Assembly (NCBI RefSeq): GCF_963675305.1
Contig: NZ_OY776147.1
Span: 992,001-1,056,000, forward strand
Reading direction: 5' to 3'
From: an uncultured Hyphomonas sp.
GTDB taxonomy: Bacteria > Pseudomonadota > Alphaproteobacteria > Caulobacterales > Hyphomonadaceae
DNA: 64,000 bases
The translations under genes and the position numbers were made by a program. Every line of letters begins with the position of its first letter. Within the stretch, counting starts at the first letter, position 1. The notes under the pieces were generated by a model that made no database searches, was not told the DNA's origin, and saw only the letters and a list, made by a program, of their open reading frames with translations. Below, one piece after another: positions 1 through 8,733 of this stretch.

Positions 1-885
1 GCGGCTGCTGGTATCCCGGATGACTACACCGGTACCGGTTCTTCGGCGCTCGTGATCACCTCTGGCGGTGGCGATCTGCTCGAGCCGGAAACAGGCGACA
101 CCTTTACTGCTGGTGTGATCTGGACCCCGACTTTCGCAGACATCAACATCGCGCTTGATTACTACGAAATCGAGATCTCCGATCAGATCACCAGCCTGAC
201 GGGTGCTCAAATCGTCGGTGGTTGTTATGCAACGACGACCTATCCGAACGATTTCTGTGACCTGTTCGACCGTAACCCGGGCGACGCCACGATTGGTGCC
301 TTCAACCTGGACAACATCCAGGCGCCGACTCTGAACGTCGACTCGCAGTCGCAGTCCGGTCTGGACCTCGAAATCCGCTACACCGGTGAGTTCAACTTCG
401 GTACGGTGACCTTCGACAGCTCGATCAACTGGGCTCTTGAGCGTTACATCAACGTCTTCGGTTCGGACTTCGTCTCCGGAATTGAAGACAATGACTTCAA
501 CGGCACGATCGGTTATCCGAGCGTCGTCGGTGACGCTTCGCTTCGCCTGGACCGTGGTGACTGGACCTACACCTGGTTCACCGACTTCGCCGGCCACCAG
601 GACGACAACCGGTACTACTCTGCTGACTACAACGACCCGCAGAACTACTTCGGTCTGAGCGGTCTGTACAAAGTGTACACCGAAGCACAGTGGACCCACG
701 GTGCATCGGTTCGCTGGCAGGGTGATACCTGGTCGATCACTGGCGGTGTCAGCAACATCTTCGACGAGCATCCGCCGCAGGTGTCTGACCTCATCCAGAC
801 CAGTGCCGGTAACACCCCGCTGGCAGCTACTGCGTACGATCTTCGTGGTCGCCGCGCCTTCGTCAGCGTGTCGAAAACCTTCTAA
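1..885 (+). CDS. TonB-dependent receptor, C-terminal part (5' truncated by window)
   Basis: Open from base 1 in the same frame as the stop at 883-885, so the window shows only the last 294 residues. The sequence is a run of alternating amphipathic strands typical of an outer-membrane beta-barrel. It contains a GDTFTAG-type 'ETGDTFTAGVIW' segment, a YYEIEISDQI strand, and ends in 'RRAFVSVSKTF' with the terminal Phe recognised by the BAM machinery. Family knowledge: such receptors take up siderophores, vitamins or oligosaccharides using TonB energy. The substrate cannot be told without the plug domain. A strong terminator follows directly. No TonB box or signal peptide is in view. Confidence 0.85.
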   Translation, partial: AAAGIPDDYTGTGSSALVITSGGGDLLEPETGDTFTAGVIWTPTFADINIALDYYEIEISDQITSLTGAQIVGGCYATTTYPNDFCDLFDRNPGDATIGAFNLDNIQAPTLNVDSQSQSGLDLEIRYTGEFNFGTVTFDSSINWALERYINVFGSDFVSGIEDNDFNGTIGYPSVVGDASLRLDRGDWTYTWFTDFAGHQDDNRYYSADYNDPQNYFGLSGLYKVYTEAQWTHGASVRWQGDTWSITGGVSNIFDEHPPQVSDLIQTSAGNTPLAATAYDLRGRRAFVSVSKTF

Positions 886-918
886 GTCCAACCGGACTTT
901 GGAATTGAAATCAGGGAA

Positions 919-950
919 GGGCGGACCGGAAGGTCCGCCCTTTTCTTTTT
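919..950 (+). terminator. Rho-independent terminator after TonB-dependent receptor
   Basis: A perfect 9-bp GC-rich stem (919-927 with 932-940), a 4-base loop and a T-rich tail (941-950), 34 bases after the receptor stop codon. Confidence 0.9.
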
Positions 951-1115
951 GATTTGCACCCAGGCTCATTTTGTTTGAAATTGAAGTATAAATTAAACAG
1001 GTTGTGGACTGCGCGCTTGCCTGTCCCGGAAATCCTGTTGATATAAAGTAACGAAACGTTTCGCGGCGCACCGCGCTGCCAGCCCCTACGACACCAGACA
1101 CAGTCAGGACCTGCC

Positions 1116-3317
1116 ATGACCCGATCCAGAACTTTTCTGTCCTTCATCCTCGGTTCCACCATGATGACCGCCTGCGCGGGAATAACGCCGGAAGACGCCG
1201 GTGGCAGCGATCCGGTCGAGCTGGCAGGCGCTACCGGTCCATTGGAGGAGGCCGCAGAAACTGTGACGGAAAAGGCGGCCTGGAGCCCGGGGGATGTGTT
1301 TGAAGGCCCTTATGGCGGTGTGCCGGCGTTCGACAAGATGGACATCGCGCTGATTGAGCCAGCCCTCGAAAAGGGGATGGACGCGGCGCAGGTCGAGATT
1401 GACGCCATCACGGCGAATCCCGAGGTGCCCACATTCGAAAACACCATCGCGGCCATGGAAGACAGCGCGCGCGAACTGGAGCGGGCATTGGTCTTTTATT
1501 ATCTCTGGGGTTCAAACCTCTCGACACCGGAATTCCGCGAAATCGAAACGCGGATGGATCCGGAAATCCAGGCTTTCTACGACTCGATCAATCAGAACCA
1601 GGCCCTGTTCGCCCGCGTGGATGCCGTCCGGAAGGGCGACGAGTATGAAACGCTGACCCCTGCGCAACAGCGTCTGACGGAAATCATCCATCAGCGCTTC
1701 ACCCGGAATGGCGGCACGCTGACGGGTGAGAAGGCCGAGAAGTTCGCTGAAATCAACAAGGAGCTGGCCGGGCTCTATGCCGAGTTTTCCGGCAACCTAC
1801 TGGCGGACGAGGAAGGCTGGGTCACCTATCTGACCCCGGAACAGATCGGCGGCCTGCCGGACTCCTATCTGAGCTCCGCCGCTGCCGCTGCCGAAGCGCT
1901 GGGCAAGCCGGGCATGTATGCGGTGCGCAACACCCGGTCCTCAATGGACCCGTTCCTGACCTTCTCCACCGAGCGTGACATGCGTGAACAAGTGTGGCGC
2001 AACTATTATAACCGCGGTGACAATGGGGATGCGCACGACAACAATGCCATCATCGCCAAGATCCTGAAGCTGCGCGACGAGCGGGTCGAGCTGCTCGGCT
2101 ACGACAATTTCGCCGCCTGGCGCCTGGAAGACCGTATGGCCAAGACGCCGGACCGGGCGTTCGATCTGATGCTGCAGGTGTGGAAGGCCTCTGTTGCCCG
2201 CGTGCATGAGGAAGTCGCCGATATGCAGGCGCTTGCCGATGCGGAAGGCGCGGACATCACCATCGAGCCCTGGGACTATCGTTTCTATGCAGAGAAAGTC
2301 CGCAAGGCGAAGTACGACCTCGACTCCGAGGAAGTGAAACAATACCTGCAGCTCGACAATCTCCGCCGCGCCATGTTCGACGTTGCCGGTCAGCTGTTCG
2401 GCTTCGAGTTCGTGCCGATCACCGATGGTTCCGTGCCGGTCTTCCATCCGGATGTCACGGTGTATGAGGTCAATGACAAGGCGACCGGGCGCAATGTCGG
2501 CCTCTGGTACTTCGATCCCTTCGCGCGTGACGGCAAGCGCTCCGGCGCCTGGGCGACGACGTATCGTTCGCACGAAAGCTTCCGGGGCGAGAAGAACGTT
2601 CTGGCGGCCAATAATTCGAACTTCGTGAAGCCTGCACCGGGCGAGCCTGTGCTCTTGTCCTGGGATGATGCCGAGACCATGTTCCACGAGTTCGGCCACG
2701 CGCTGCACTATCTGTCGCTGCAGGTGGAATATCCGAGCCTCACCGGCGGACTGCGCGACTATACAGAATTCCAGTCACAGCTTCTGGAACGTTGGCTTTC
2801 GACAGACCATGTCATCGACACCTACCTCGTCAGTGCAGAGACGGGTGAGCCGATGCCTGAGGAGCTGGTCGAGAAGATCCGCAAGGCATCTACCTTCAAT
2901 CAGGGCTTTGCGACGACGGAATATCTCGCCTCCGCCCTGATCGACATGAAGCTTCACATGGCTGATCCGGAAGGCCTCGACCCGGACAAGTTCGAGCGGG
3001 AAACGCTGGACGAGCTGGGCATGCCGACAGAACTGGTGATGCGCCACCGCACGCCGCAATTCGGACATGTCTTCTCAGGCGAGGGTTATGCGGCCGGCTA
3101 TTACGGTTACATCTGGGCCGATGTGCTGACCTCGGACGCTGCGGAAGCCTTCGCGGAAGCGTCCGGCGGCTTCTATGATCAGGACGTCGCAAGCGCGATG
3201 GTGAAATACCTGTTCGCCGCAGGCAACTCGATGGACCCGGCTGAAGCGTACCGCTTGTTCCGTGGCCGCGACGCCGAAATCGGCGCCCTGATGCGCGACC
3301 GCGGCTTCGCGGAGTAA
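1116..3317 (+). CDS. dcp: M3 family zinc metallopeptidase, peptidyl-dipeptidase Dcp-like lipoprotein
   Basis: A 733-residue thimet-oligopeptidase/Dcp family enzyme. The zinc motif HEFGH is at residues 524-528 and the third ligand is likely Glu551 in 'DYTEFQSQ', the usual spacing for the family. The N-terminus (MTRSRTFLSFILGSTMMTACAG) is a short signal peptide ending in Cys20, so a lipid-anchored, envelope-located peptidase is likely. That fits a role in trimming peptides in the periplasm. It stands alone between a terminator and a convergent symporter gene, with about 230 bases of upstream non-coding sequence for its own promoter. The lipobox is imperfect (M-T-A-C), so a plain secreted or membrane form is possible. 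Confidence 0.9.
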   Translation: MTRSRTFLSFILGSTMMTACAGITPEDAGGSDPVELAGATGPLEEAAETVTEKAAWSPGDVFEGPYGGVPAFDKMDIALIEPALEKGMDAAQVEIDAITANPEVPTFENTIAAMEDSARELERALVFYYLWGSNLSTPEFREIETRMDPEIQAFYDSINQNQALFARVDAVRKGDEYETLTPAQQRLTEIIHQRFTRNGGTLTGEKAEKFAEINKELAGLYAEFSGNLLADEEGWVTYLTPEQIGGLPDSYLSSAAAAAEALGKPGMYAVRNTRSSMDPFLTFSTERDMREQVWRNYYNRGDNGDAHDNNAIIAKILKLRDERVELLGYDNFAAWRLEDRMAKTPDRAFDLMLQVWKASVARVHEEVADMQALADAEGADITIEPWDYRFYAEKVRKAKYDLDSEEVKQYLQLDNLRRAMFDVAGQLFGFEFVPITDGSVPVFHPDVTVYEVNDKATGRNVGLWYFDPFARDGKRSGAWATTYRSHESFRGEKNVLAANNSNFVKPAPGEPVLLSWDDAETMFHEFGHALHYLSLQVEYPSLTGGLRDYTEFQSQLLERWLSTDHVIDTYLVSAETGEPMPEELVEKIRKASTFNQGFATTEYLASALIDMKLHMADPEGLDPDKFERETLDELGMPTELVMRHRTPQFGHVFSGEGYAAGYYGYIWADVLTSDAAEAFAEASGGFYDQDVASAMVKYLFAAGNSMDPAEAYRLFRGRDAEIGALMRDRGFAE

Positions 3318-3331
3318 GACGCCGCGGCCGG

Positions 3332-4732
3332 TCAGGCCGGGCTGTCAGCCGAACTATTTTCAGCCGGAACCGGGGATGCCTCCGGTTCCGGCGTTTCGTT
3401 TGTGCGGTGGCCTTTCGGCGTCACAATCCGGCAAAGCACGAGGTCGCCGGTGACGTTCACCAGCGTGCGCGCCATGTCGAGGATGCGGTCGACGCCCATG
3501 ACCAGCGGCAGGCCTGTCAGCGGCACACCGAAACTGGTCGCCGTCGTGGCGAGGATCGCGATACTGGCCCCGGGGGCGGCAGGTGCGCCAATGGAGGCGC
3601 CGGTCAGTGTCACCATCACCAGCGCCAGGTCTCCCGGCGAAAGTGGCGTGCCGGAAATATCCGCCAGGAACATGATTGCGACAGACTGATAAAGCGCCGT
3701 ACCCGCCATATTCACGGTCGAGGCCAGAGGTACCACCGCGCCCGCCAGCGAGGCCGGCGTCTTCAGCTTGTCGATCGCTGTCTTCATCGTCAGCGGCATC
3801 ACGGCTGCCGAACTGGATGTGGAGAAGGCGAGCAGCTGCACCGGCACGACCGCCTGCACGAACTTCACCGGGTTCATGCGCCCGAACACGGTCACGATGA
3901 CAAGGTACAGCGCCAGCAGGCAGGCAAGGCCCGTCAAAACGATGCCGCAATAGGTCGCGAGGTCTCTCAGCGTGCTGAGGCCATTCGTGGCAGTGGTCTC
4001 TGCCATCAGGCCGAACACGGCCAGCGGGGCGAACCGCATCGCCGTGCGGATCACCGTCATGGAGACTTCCAGCATCGCTTCGGCCAGCGCCACCAGCGGC
4101 CGCGTCAGTTCCTTCTTGTCGGCGGTCACCGTGGCGACCCCGACGAACAGGGAGAACACAACGATCGCCAGCATGTCCTGCTCCAGCAGGGAGGCGGCGA
4201 TGTTCTGCGGAATCAGGCCGGTGATCATGTCCGGCAATTCCCGCGTGATGCCTTCCAGCGGGGACGGCGGCGGATCAGCCAGTTGAAGATTTTCAGGCTT
4301 CAGGCTCGGCGCGGAAGGGTAGGTCTGTTCCAGGCCCCGGCCCGGGCGGATGAAGCGTGCCAGTGAGATGCCGATCATCACAGCGGTGACCGTCGTCAGC
4401 ATGACGAAGGTCAGCAGCTTCCGGCCGACCGTGCGCAGGGCTTCGCCGCCGCCAGTCCCGGCGATGCCGAGAATGATCGAACTTGCCGCCAGCGGGATGA
4501 TGACCATGCGGACCAGCGCCAGGAACAGATTGCCCGGCAGGCCCAGCCAGTCCCCGAATACGGCGGCCTGGTCGCGCGGTATGAGGTCGAGATCCGGCCC
4601 CAGGGCGAGGCCCACACCGATGCCGGCCAACAGGGCCAGGATCACCTGCAGCCACAGCTTGCCCCGGACGAGTACGTCCAGGCGCCGGTTCAGGCGATTA
4701 TAGGTAAAGCGGGGCTTCTTTGCGGAGGCCAT
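3332..4732 (-). CDS. dicarboxylate/amino acid:cation symporter (DAACS/SDF family)
   Basis: A 466-residue polytopic membrane protein of the GltP/DctA type. Features seen: many hydrophobic helices, a Ser-rich re-entrant segment 'AFSTSSSAAVMPLTM' (HP1), the 'VPLASTVNMAGTALYQSV' segment with the conserved N-M-x-G-T, and 'GAPAAPGASIAI' near HP2. These are the substrate and sodium/proton binding elements of the glutamate transporter fold. The N-terminus has a basic cytoplasmic stretch before the first span, and the C-terminus carries a hydrophilic Glu/Pro/Ser tail. It is convergent with the peptidase gene and monocistronic. Substrate (glutamate, aspartate or C4-dicarboxylate) is not resolved. Confidence 0.88.
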   Translation of the reverse strand: MASAKKPRFTYNRLNRRLDVLVRGKLWLQVILALLAGIGVGLALGPDLDLIPRDQAAVFGDWLGLPGNLFLALVRMVIIPLAASSIILGIAGTGGGEALRTVGRKLLTFVMLTTVTAVMIGISLARFIRPGRGLEQTYPSAPSLKPENLQLADPPPSPLEGITRELPDMITGLIPQNIAASLLEQDMLAIVVFSLFVGVATVTADKKELTRPLVALAEAMLEVSMTVIRTAMRFAPLAVFGLMAETTATNGLSTLRDLATYCGIVLTGLACLLALYLVIVTVFGRMNPVKFVQAVVPVQLLAFSTSSSAAVMPLTMKTAIDKLKTPASLAGAVVPLASTVNMAGTALYQSVAIMFLADISGTPLSPGDLALVMVTLTGASIGAPAAPGASIAILATTATSFGVPLTGLPLVMGVDRILDMARTLVNVTGDLVLCRIVTPKGHRTNETPEPEASPVPAENSSADSPA

Positions 4733-4843
4733 GGGTGCGTCTCTTGGATTGGATACCCAATCCTTATGAGCCCGCTACGGGGAAGGAAAGCCCACAAGCC
4801 CTTTCGGGCGGCGAGTGGGTGGCGAGATTTTCCGGGGGGAAGC

Positions 4844-4918
4844 TGGTGCCGCGAGAGAGAATTGAACTCTCGGCCTCATCATTACCAATGATGCGCTCTA
4901 CCACTGAGCTACCGCGGC
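4844..4918 (-). tRNA. tRNA-Thr(GGT)
   Basis: Read on the minus strand, the acceptor stem GCCGCGG pairs with TCGCGGC (one G-U), followed by discriminator A and an encoded CCA. The D-arm (GCTCAGTGGTAGAGC) and T-arm (GAGAGTTCAATTCTCTC) are intact. The anticodon loop TTGGTAA gives anticodon GGT, so threonine. It is 75 bases including CCA. Confidence 0.95.
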
Positions 4919-4995
4919 ATTGCAGGTGCGGAAAGCGGCGTTTAGCTTAAGCCACTCGACATGAAAAGACCGTTTCGCCGCGAATTGCACCTGAC

Positions 4996-5145
4996 ATGAC
5001 AGACAAATCCCCTCCCAAGGACGAGAAAGCCGATCGATTGGCCGCCGCGCTGCGGGCCAATCTGCGCCGCCGCAAGGCCGCGGCCCGCAAACCGGCCCCT
5101 GAAACCCGGCAAGAATCCGCCGAAAAACCGGACAAGGGCAAGTGA
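4996..5145 (+). CDS. small basic protein, 49 residues, coupled to the P450 gene
   Basis: ATG at 4996 opens a 49-codon frame ending in TGA at 5143-5145. The product starts MTDKSPPKDEKADRLAAAL and continues with an Arg/Ala/Lys-rich amphipathic helix (LRANLRRRKAAARK) and a charged tail. Similar 'RLAAALRxNLRRRK' micro-proteins occur in alphaproteobacteria near murA from memory of the group, which I cannot check here. Its stop overlaps the GTG start of the P450 (GTGA), so translation is probably coupled. No function is known to me. A basic helix of this kind could bind nucleic acid or membrane. Confidence 0.6.
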   Translation: MTDKSPPKDEKADRLAAALRANLRRRKAAARKPAPETRQESAEKPDKGK

Positions 5146-6347
5146 CGCTTTCCCTCTCATCGCAGGCCTATCTTGCGGCCCCGCATGAGATTTTGGCGGC
5201 CCTTGTGGCGGGCAATGCCTGGTTCCGCACGAAAATGCCGATTCTGGGCCAGATCGACCTCGTGACCCGCCACGCGGCCATTCATGCCGTACTGAAGGAC
5301 AAGGACCGGTTTGTGGTGGACGCCCGCCATGCGGGGCATAAATCGCCGTTCGGCATGCCGCTGCTGCCGAAGTCCCTGAAGATCATGGCCGACAATGTCC
5401 TCTCCATGGACGACCCGGACCATGCGCGCCTGCGTCGCCTCGCCGATGCGCCGTTCCGGCGCGCCGCGATCCTGACCCAGCGCCGAAAGATCGTGGCCTA
5501 TGCGCATGAGTTGCTGGACCTGATGGAAACGGATGGGAACACGGACCTCGTCTCCGGCTTCTGCCGTCCGCTGCCCCTGAAAGTGATCTATGGCCTGCTC
5601 GGCTTCCGGCCGGAGACTGAGGCAAAGCTTTCCCGCACGCTCAGCAATCTGACCGCCACCGATTCGCCGCTCACCATGCTGTGGGGCCTGTTCCGGCTCG
5701 GTCACATCCAGGACATGCTGCGGGAAGAATTCCGCGCCCTGCATGCCGAGCCGCGCGAGGGCCTCGTCTCGGAACTCGTCCATGCCGAGGCGGACGGCCA
5801 GAAGATGAGCGAGAATGAGCTGCTCGCCATGGTCTTCGTCCTGTTCGTGGCGGGGCACGAGACCACGACGCATCTCCTGTCCTCCGGCATCTGGACGCTG
5901 CTCAGCCAGCCCGGCGCCGCCGATGCCGTTCGTGCCATGGATGAAGAGGCGCGCCTGATCGCTGTCGACGAATTGATGCGTTACTGCACGCCGGTCCAGA
6001 TGACCAAGCCGCGCTTCGTGAAAGAGGACATGGAGTTCGAGGGCAGGGCGCTGAAGCGGGGCGACCGCGTCTTCGGCTTCCTCGCCGCCGGGAATATGGA
6101 CCCGGCCGAGTTCGACGACCCGCAGACGCTACACCTCGCCCGTCGGCCGAACCGCCATGTCGGCTTCGGCTCCGGCCCGCATGTCTGCCTCGGCATCCAC
6201 CTCGCCCGGCTGGAGGGGGAAGCCGCGCTGGACGTCCTGCTCGGCCGTTATCCGGGTCTCGCCATCGAAGGTGGCGCCGACAACGTCAAATGGATCTCCC
6301 GTGCCGGCCTCCGCGGCCTGAAACGTTTGCCGATGGTGCTCCGCTGA
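5142..6347 (+). CDS. cytochrome P450
   Basis: A 401-residue soluble bacterial P450. Landmarks: the I-helix 'AGHETT' oxygen-activation motif, the K-helix ExxR (ELMR), and the haem loop 'GFGSGPHVCLG' with the thiolate ligand Cys349. Length and lack of a membrane anchor fit a class I enzyme needing ferredoxin and ferredoxin reductase, but neither gene is adjacent. The start is GTG at 5142 inside the stop of the preceding 49-codon ORF. Substrate unknown; alphaproteobacterial relatives hydroxylate alkanes, terpenes or fatty acids. It is followed by murA 64 bases downstream, but is probably not functionally linked to it. Confidence 0.92.
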   Translation: MTLSLSSQAYLAAPHEILAALVAGNAWFRTKMPILGQIDLVTRHAAIHAVLKDKDRFVVDARHAGHKSPFGMPLLPKSLKIMADNVLSMDDPDHARLRRLADAPFRRAAILTQRRKIVAYAHELLDLMETDGNTDLVSGFCRPLPLKVIYGLLGFRPETEAKLSRTLSNLTATDSPLTMLWGLFRLGHIQDMLREEFRALHAEPREGLVSELVHAEADGQKMSENELLAMVFVLFVAGHETTTHLLSSGIWTLLSQPGAADAVRAMDEEARLIAVDELMRYCTPVQMTKPRFVKEDMEFEGRALKRGDRVFGFLAAGNMDPAEFDDPQTLHLARRPNRHVGFGSGPHVCLGIHLARLEGEAALDVLLGRYPGLAIEGGADNVKWISRAGLRGLKRLPMVLR

Positions 6348-6411
6348 AACCCGCTGAAAATCAACACATTCCGGCCCTCCCAAAACCGCGAAGCGCGGTA
6401 TAAGAGCCCTC

Positions 6412-7692
6412 ATGGACAGACTCGTTATTCAAGGTGGCCACAAGCTGAATGGCCATATCCCGATCTCCGGCGCGAAGAATTCGGCGCTGAAGCTGATGGT
6501 CGCCTGCCTGCTGACAGATCAGCCGATCACGCTCACCAACATGCCGAGCCTGGCGGACACGCGCTTTCTGGCGCAGCTGCTGGAGACGCTCGGCGTGGAA
6601 GTCTACTGGCCGAAGGGTGAGTCGACCTGCCACCTGAACGCCGCCGAGCTGAAAAGCACGATCGCGCCGTATGACCAGGTGCGGAAGATGCGGGCGAGCT
6701 TTAACGTTTTGGGCCCGCTGATTGCGCGATCCGGCCACGCCACCGTGTCACTGCCCGGCGGTTGTGCCATTGGTGCGCGCCCGGTCGACCTGCACCTGCA
6801 AGCGCTGGAAGCCATGGGCGCGGACCTGAAAGTCGAGCAGGGCTATGTGAAGGCCGCCGCCATCCACGGCCTGAAAGGCGCGCACATCAACTTCTCCATG
6901 CCGAGCGTCGGGGCCACCGAGCACGCCATGCTGACCGCCACGCTGGCGAAAGGCACGACCGTCCTCGAAAACGCCGCGCGCGAGCCGGAGATCGAGGACC
7001 TCGCCGTCTGCCTGAATTCCATGGGCGCGGACATTACCGGCGCGGGCACATCTGTCATCCGCATCAAAGGCGTAGAGAGCCTGAAAGGAACGACCCATCC
7101 GGTCATGCCAGACCGGATCGAGGCCGGCACCTATGCCATCGCCGCGGCCGCTGCGGGCGGGGATGTGACGCTGGACGGCTGCCCGGTCGAGGCGCTCGGC
7201 GCCATGATCGCCAAGCTGCGTGAGGCGGGCGTGACCGTGGACGCCGACGAGGCAGCCCACACGCTGCGTATCCGCCGCAACGGCACGCACCTCAAGGCCG
7301 TGAACCTGTCGACCCAGCCGCACCCCGGCTTCCCGACGGATTTGCAGGCCCAGTTCATGGCCCTGATGGCCATTGCCGACGGCACCAGCGTCATTCGCGA
7401 GACGATCTTTGAAAACCGTTTCATGCACGCGCCGGAGCTTTCCCGCCTCGGTGCGGACATCACGGTGCGCGGGCAGGAAGCCATTGTGAAAGGCGTGCGC
7501 CAGCTGACGGCAGCGCCCGTCATGGCGACAGATCTGCGCGCCTCCGTCTCCCTTGTCATTGCAGGGCTTGCGGCAGAGGGCGAAACCGTGGTGAACCGCA
7601 TCTACCACCTCGACCGGGGCTTCGAGCGGCTGGAAGAAAAGCTGACCGCCTGCGGCGCGAAGATCGAGCGCCGGTCCGAGGAAGAGGAATAG
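6412..7692 (+). CDS. murA: UDP-N-acetylglucosamine 1-carboxyvinyltransferase MurA
   Basis: A 426-residue enzyme for the first committed step of peptidoglycan synthesis: transfer of enolpyruvate from PEP to UDP-GlcNAc in the cytoplasm. It starts MDRLVIQGGHKLNGHIPISGA, with the conserved Lys22-Asn23 (AKNSALKL). The catalytic loop 'LPGGCAIGARPVDLHL' holds Cys118, the residue alkylated by fosfomycin, so the enzyme should be fosfomycin-sensitive at target level. Two EPT half-domains are evident from the internal repeat pattern. In relatives it is followed directly by DUF2948, hisD and UPF0262. Here an extra small membrane protein gene lies between murA and DUF2948. Confidence 0.97.
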   Translation: MDRLVIQGGHKLNGHIPISGAKNSALKLMVACLLTDQPITLTNMPSLADTRFLAQLLETLGVEVYWPKGESTCHLNAAELKSTIAPYDQVRKMRASFNVLGPLIARSGHATVSLPGGCAIGARPVDLHLQALEAMGADLKVEQGYVKAAAIHGLKGAHINFSMPSVGATEHAMLTATLAKGTTVLENAAREPEIEDLAVCLNSMGADITGAGTSVIRIKGVESLKGTTHPVMPDRIEAGTYAIAAAAAGGDVTLDGCPVEALGAMIAKLREAGVTVDADEAAHTLRIRRNGTHLKAVNLSTQPHPGFPTDLQAQFMALMAIADGTSVIRETIFENRFMHAPELSRLGADITVRGQEAIVKGVRQLTAAPVMATDLRASVSLVIAGLAAEGETVVNRIYHLDRGFERLEEKLTACGAKIERRSEEEE

Positions 7693-7698
7693 GGGCTG

Positions 7699-8049
7699 AT
7701 GGAGCCGGATGGAACGGAGTTGGAAGAACGACGTCTCGTCCGAAAGTTGTCATGGCTCATTCTGGGATTTGTCGGTATCGTCGCAGCGATTTCTGATCTA
7801 CTCGTTACGAAGACGTTTGGTTGCTTGTTCTTTATTGCCGGGGCTTGGCCGGGAATTGCGCCATGGTTATTTCCCCGAGAAAGTCGGGAGACCAAATGGC
7901 TAGGAAATCTGAAGCGCCGAATAGAAATTCAACGGGAGGCGCAAGGTGAACCGGCCGACGTTGACGCCGAGATCATTCACCATATGACAACCCTCTACGT
8001 TTTGGGCTTTTTGGTCTTGAGCGTTCAACTCCTGATGCGTCTGTTTTGA
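7699..8049 (+). CDS. small membrane protein of unknown function
   Basis: A 116-residue protein with hydrophobic spans around residues 17-36, 40-56 and 94-114, separated by a charged loop (ESRETKWLGNLKRRIEIQREAQGEPAD, shown only as its type). No family recognised. It starts 6 bases after the murA stop. Its codons are noticeably less GC-rich than those of murA or the following gene (many TTG, GTT, ATT, TCT), suggesting later acquisition or relaxed selection. It splits a murA-DUF2948 pair that is usually adjacent in alphaproteobacteria. Confidence 0.6.
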   Translation: MEPDGTELEERRLVRKLSWLILGFVGIVAAISDLLVTKTFGCLFFIAGAWPGIAPWLFPRESRETKWLGNLKRRIEIQREAQGEPADVDAEIIHHMTTLYVLGFLVLSVQLLMRLF

Positions 8050-8088
8050 CATTGGTATTCTTTGCCTGCTCCCTTATAGAGATCTGAA

Positions 8089-8541
8089 ATGACTGACATA
8101 AAACCACTCCGCCTCCTGGCTGAAGAGGCCGAGGATCTCGAAATCATCTCCGCCGCGGTGCAGGATTCCGTGGTGAAGGCCGAAAACCTGAACTACGAGG
8201 CGCGCATCCACCGCTTCTCGCTGGAGATCAACCGCTACCGCTGGGAAGAGGGCGTCACGAAGCGCCGCGACGGCGAACGCGTGCGTTCCCTGCTGGCCTT
8301 CGACGGCGTGCTGGGCGTGAAGACCCGCGCCGTGACCAAGGCCGACCCGGAACTGATCCTGTCATTGCTTCAGGTGACCTTCACGCCCGACGAAGAGCCT
8401 CCCGGCGGCAAGATCACGCTCCTCTTTGCCGGCGACGGCGAAATCGAGCTGACCGTCGAAGCGCTCGACGCGACCCTGCTCGACAGCGACTACATCTGGA
8501 ACACAAGGCATACGCCCAGCCACGAGCGGCGCAAGCGTTAG
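8089..8541 (+). CDS. DUF2948 family protein
   Basis: A 150-residue soluble protein starting MTDIKPLRLLAEEAEDLEIISAAVQD, which matches the DUF2948 family conserved in alphaproteobacteria. The family has the pattern 'RLLAEDAEDLxVISAxLQDAV', a central 'RFRWEE' (here INRYRWEE) and 'HPTPAHE'-like tail (here HTPSHERRK). Function is unknown. The constant position between murA and hisD across the class argues for a housekeeping role. Its only remarkable feature here is the distance from murA caused by the inserted membrane protein gene. Confidence 0.85.
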   Translation: MTDIKPLRLLAEEAEDLEIISAAVQDSVVKAENLNYEARIHRFSLEINRYRWEEGVTKRRDGERVRSLLAFDGVLGVKTRAVTKADPELILSLLQVTFTPDEEPPGGKITLLFAGDGEIELTVEALDATLLDSDYIWNTRHTPSHERRKR

Positions 8542-8733
8542 GGGTAAAACCAGAAAATGCCACAGAGCCCCTGTGAAGGCAGCGGGCTGCGGAGAGAGGG
8601 GGGGCAGCGTCTCCATTTGCACCCGTCAGGCCTGCCAGGCCGGATGCGCCGACTCAGCGCCTTGCCAGCGGCGGATGGAGAGTCCATGAAGCGGGGTTCA
8701 GACACAGCAATCCTTCCTGGGAATTCCGCGCCA

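Noticed and set aside
8644..8733. In-frame upstream extension of hisD (MRRLSALPAADGES...) that superficially resembles HisD N-termini
   Set aside because: The true HisD-like start (…NASAPDFETRF) follows 30 residues later; the similarity is short. ATG 8686 is kept as an alternative only.
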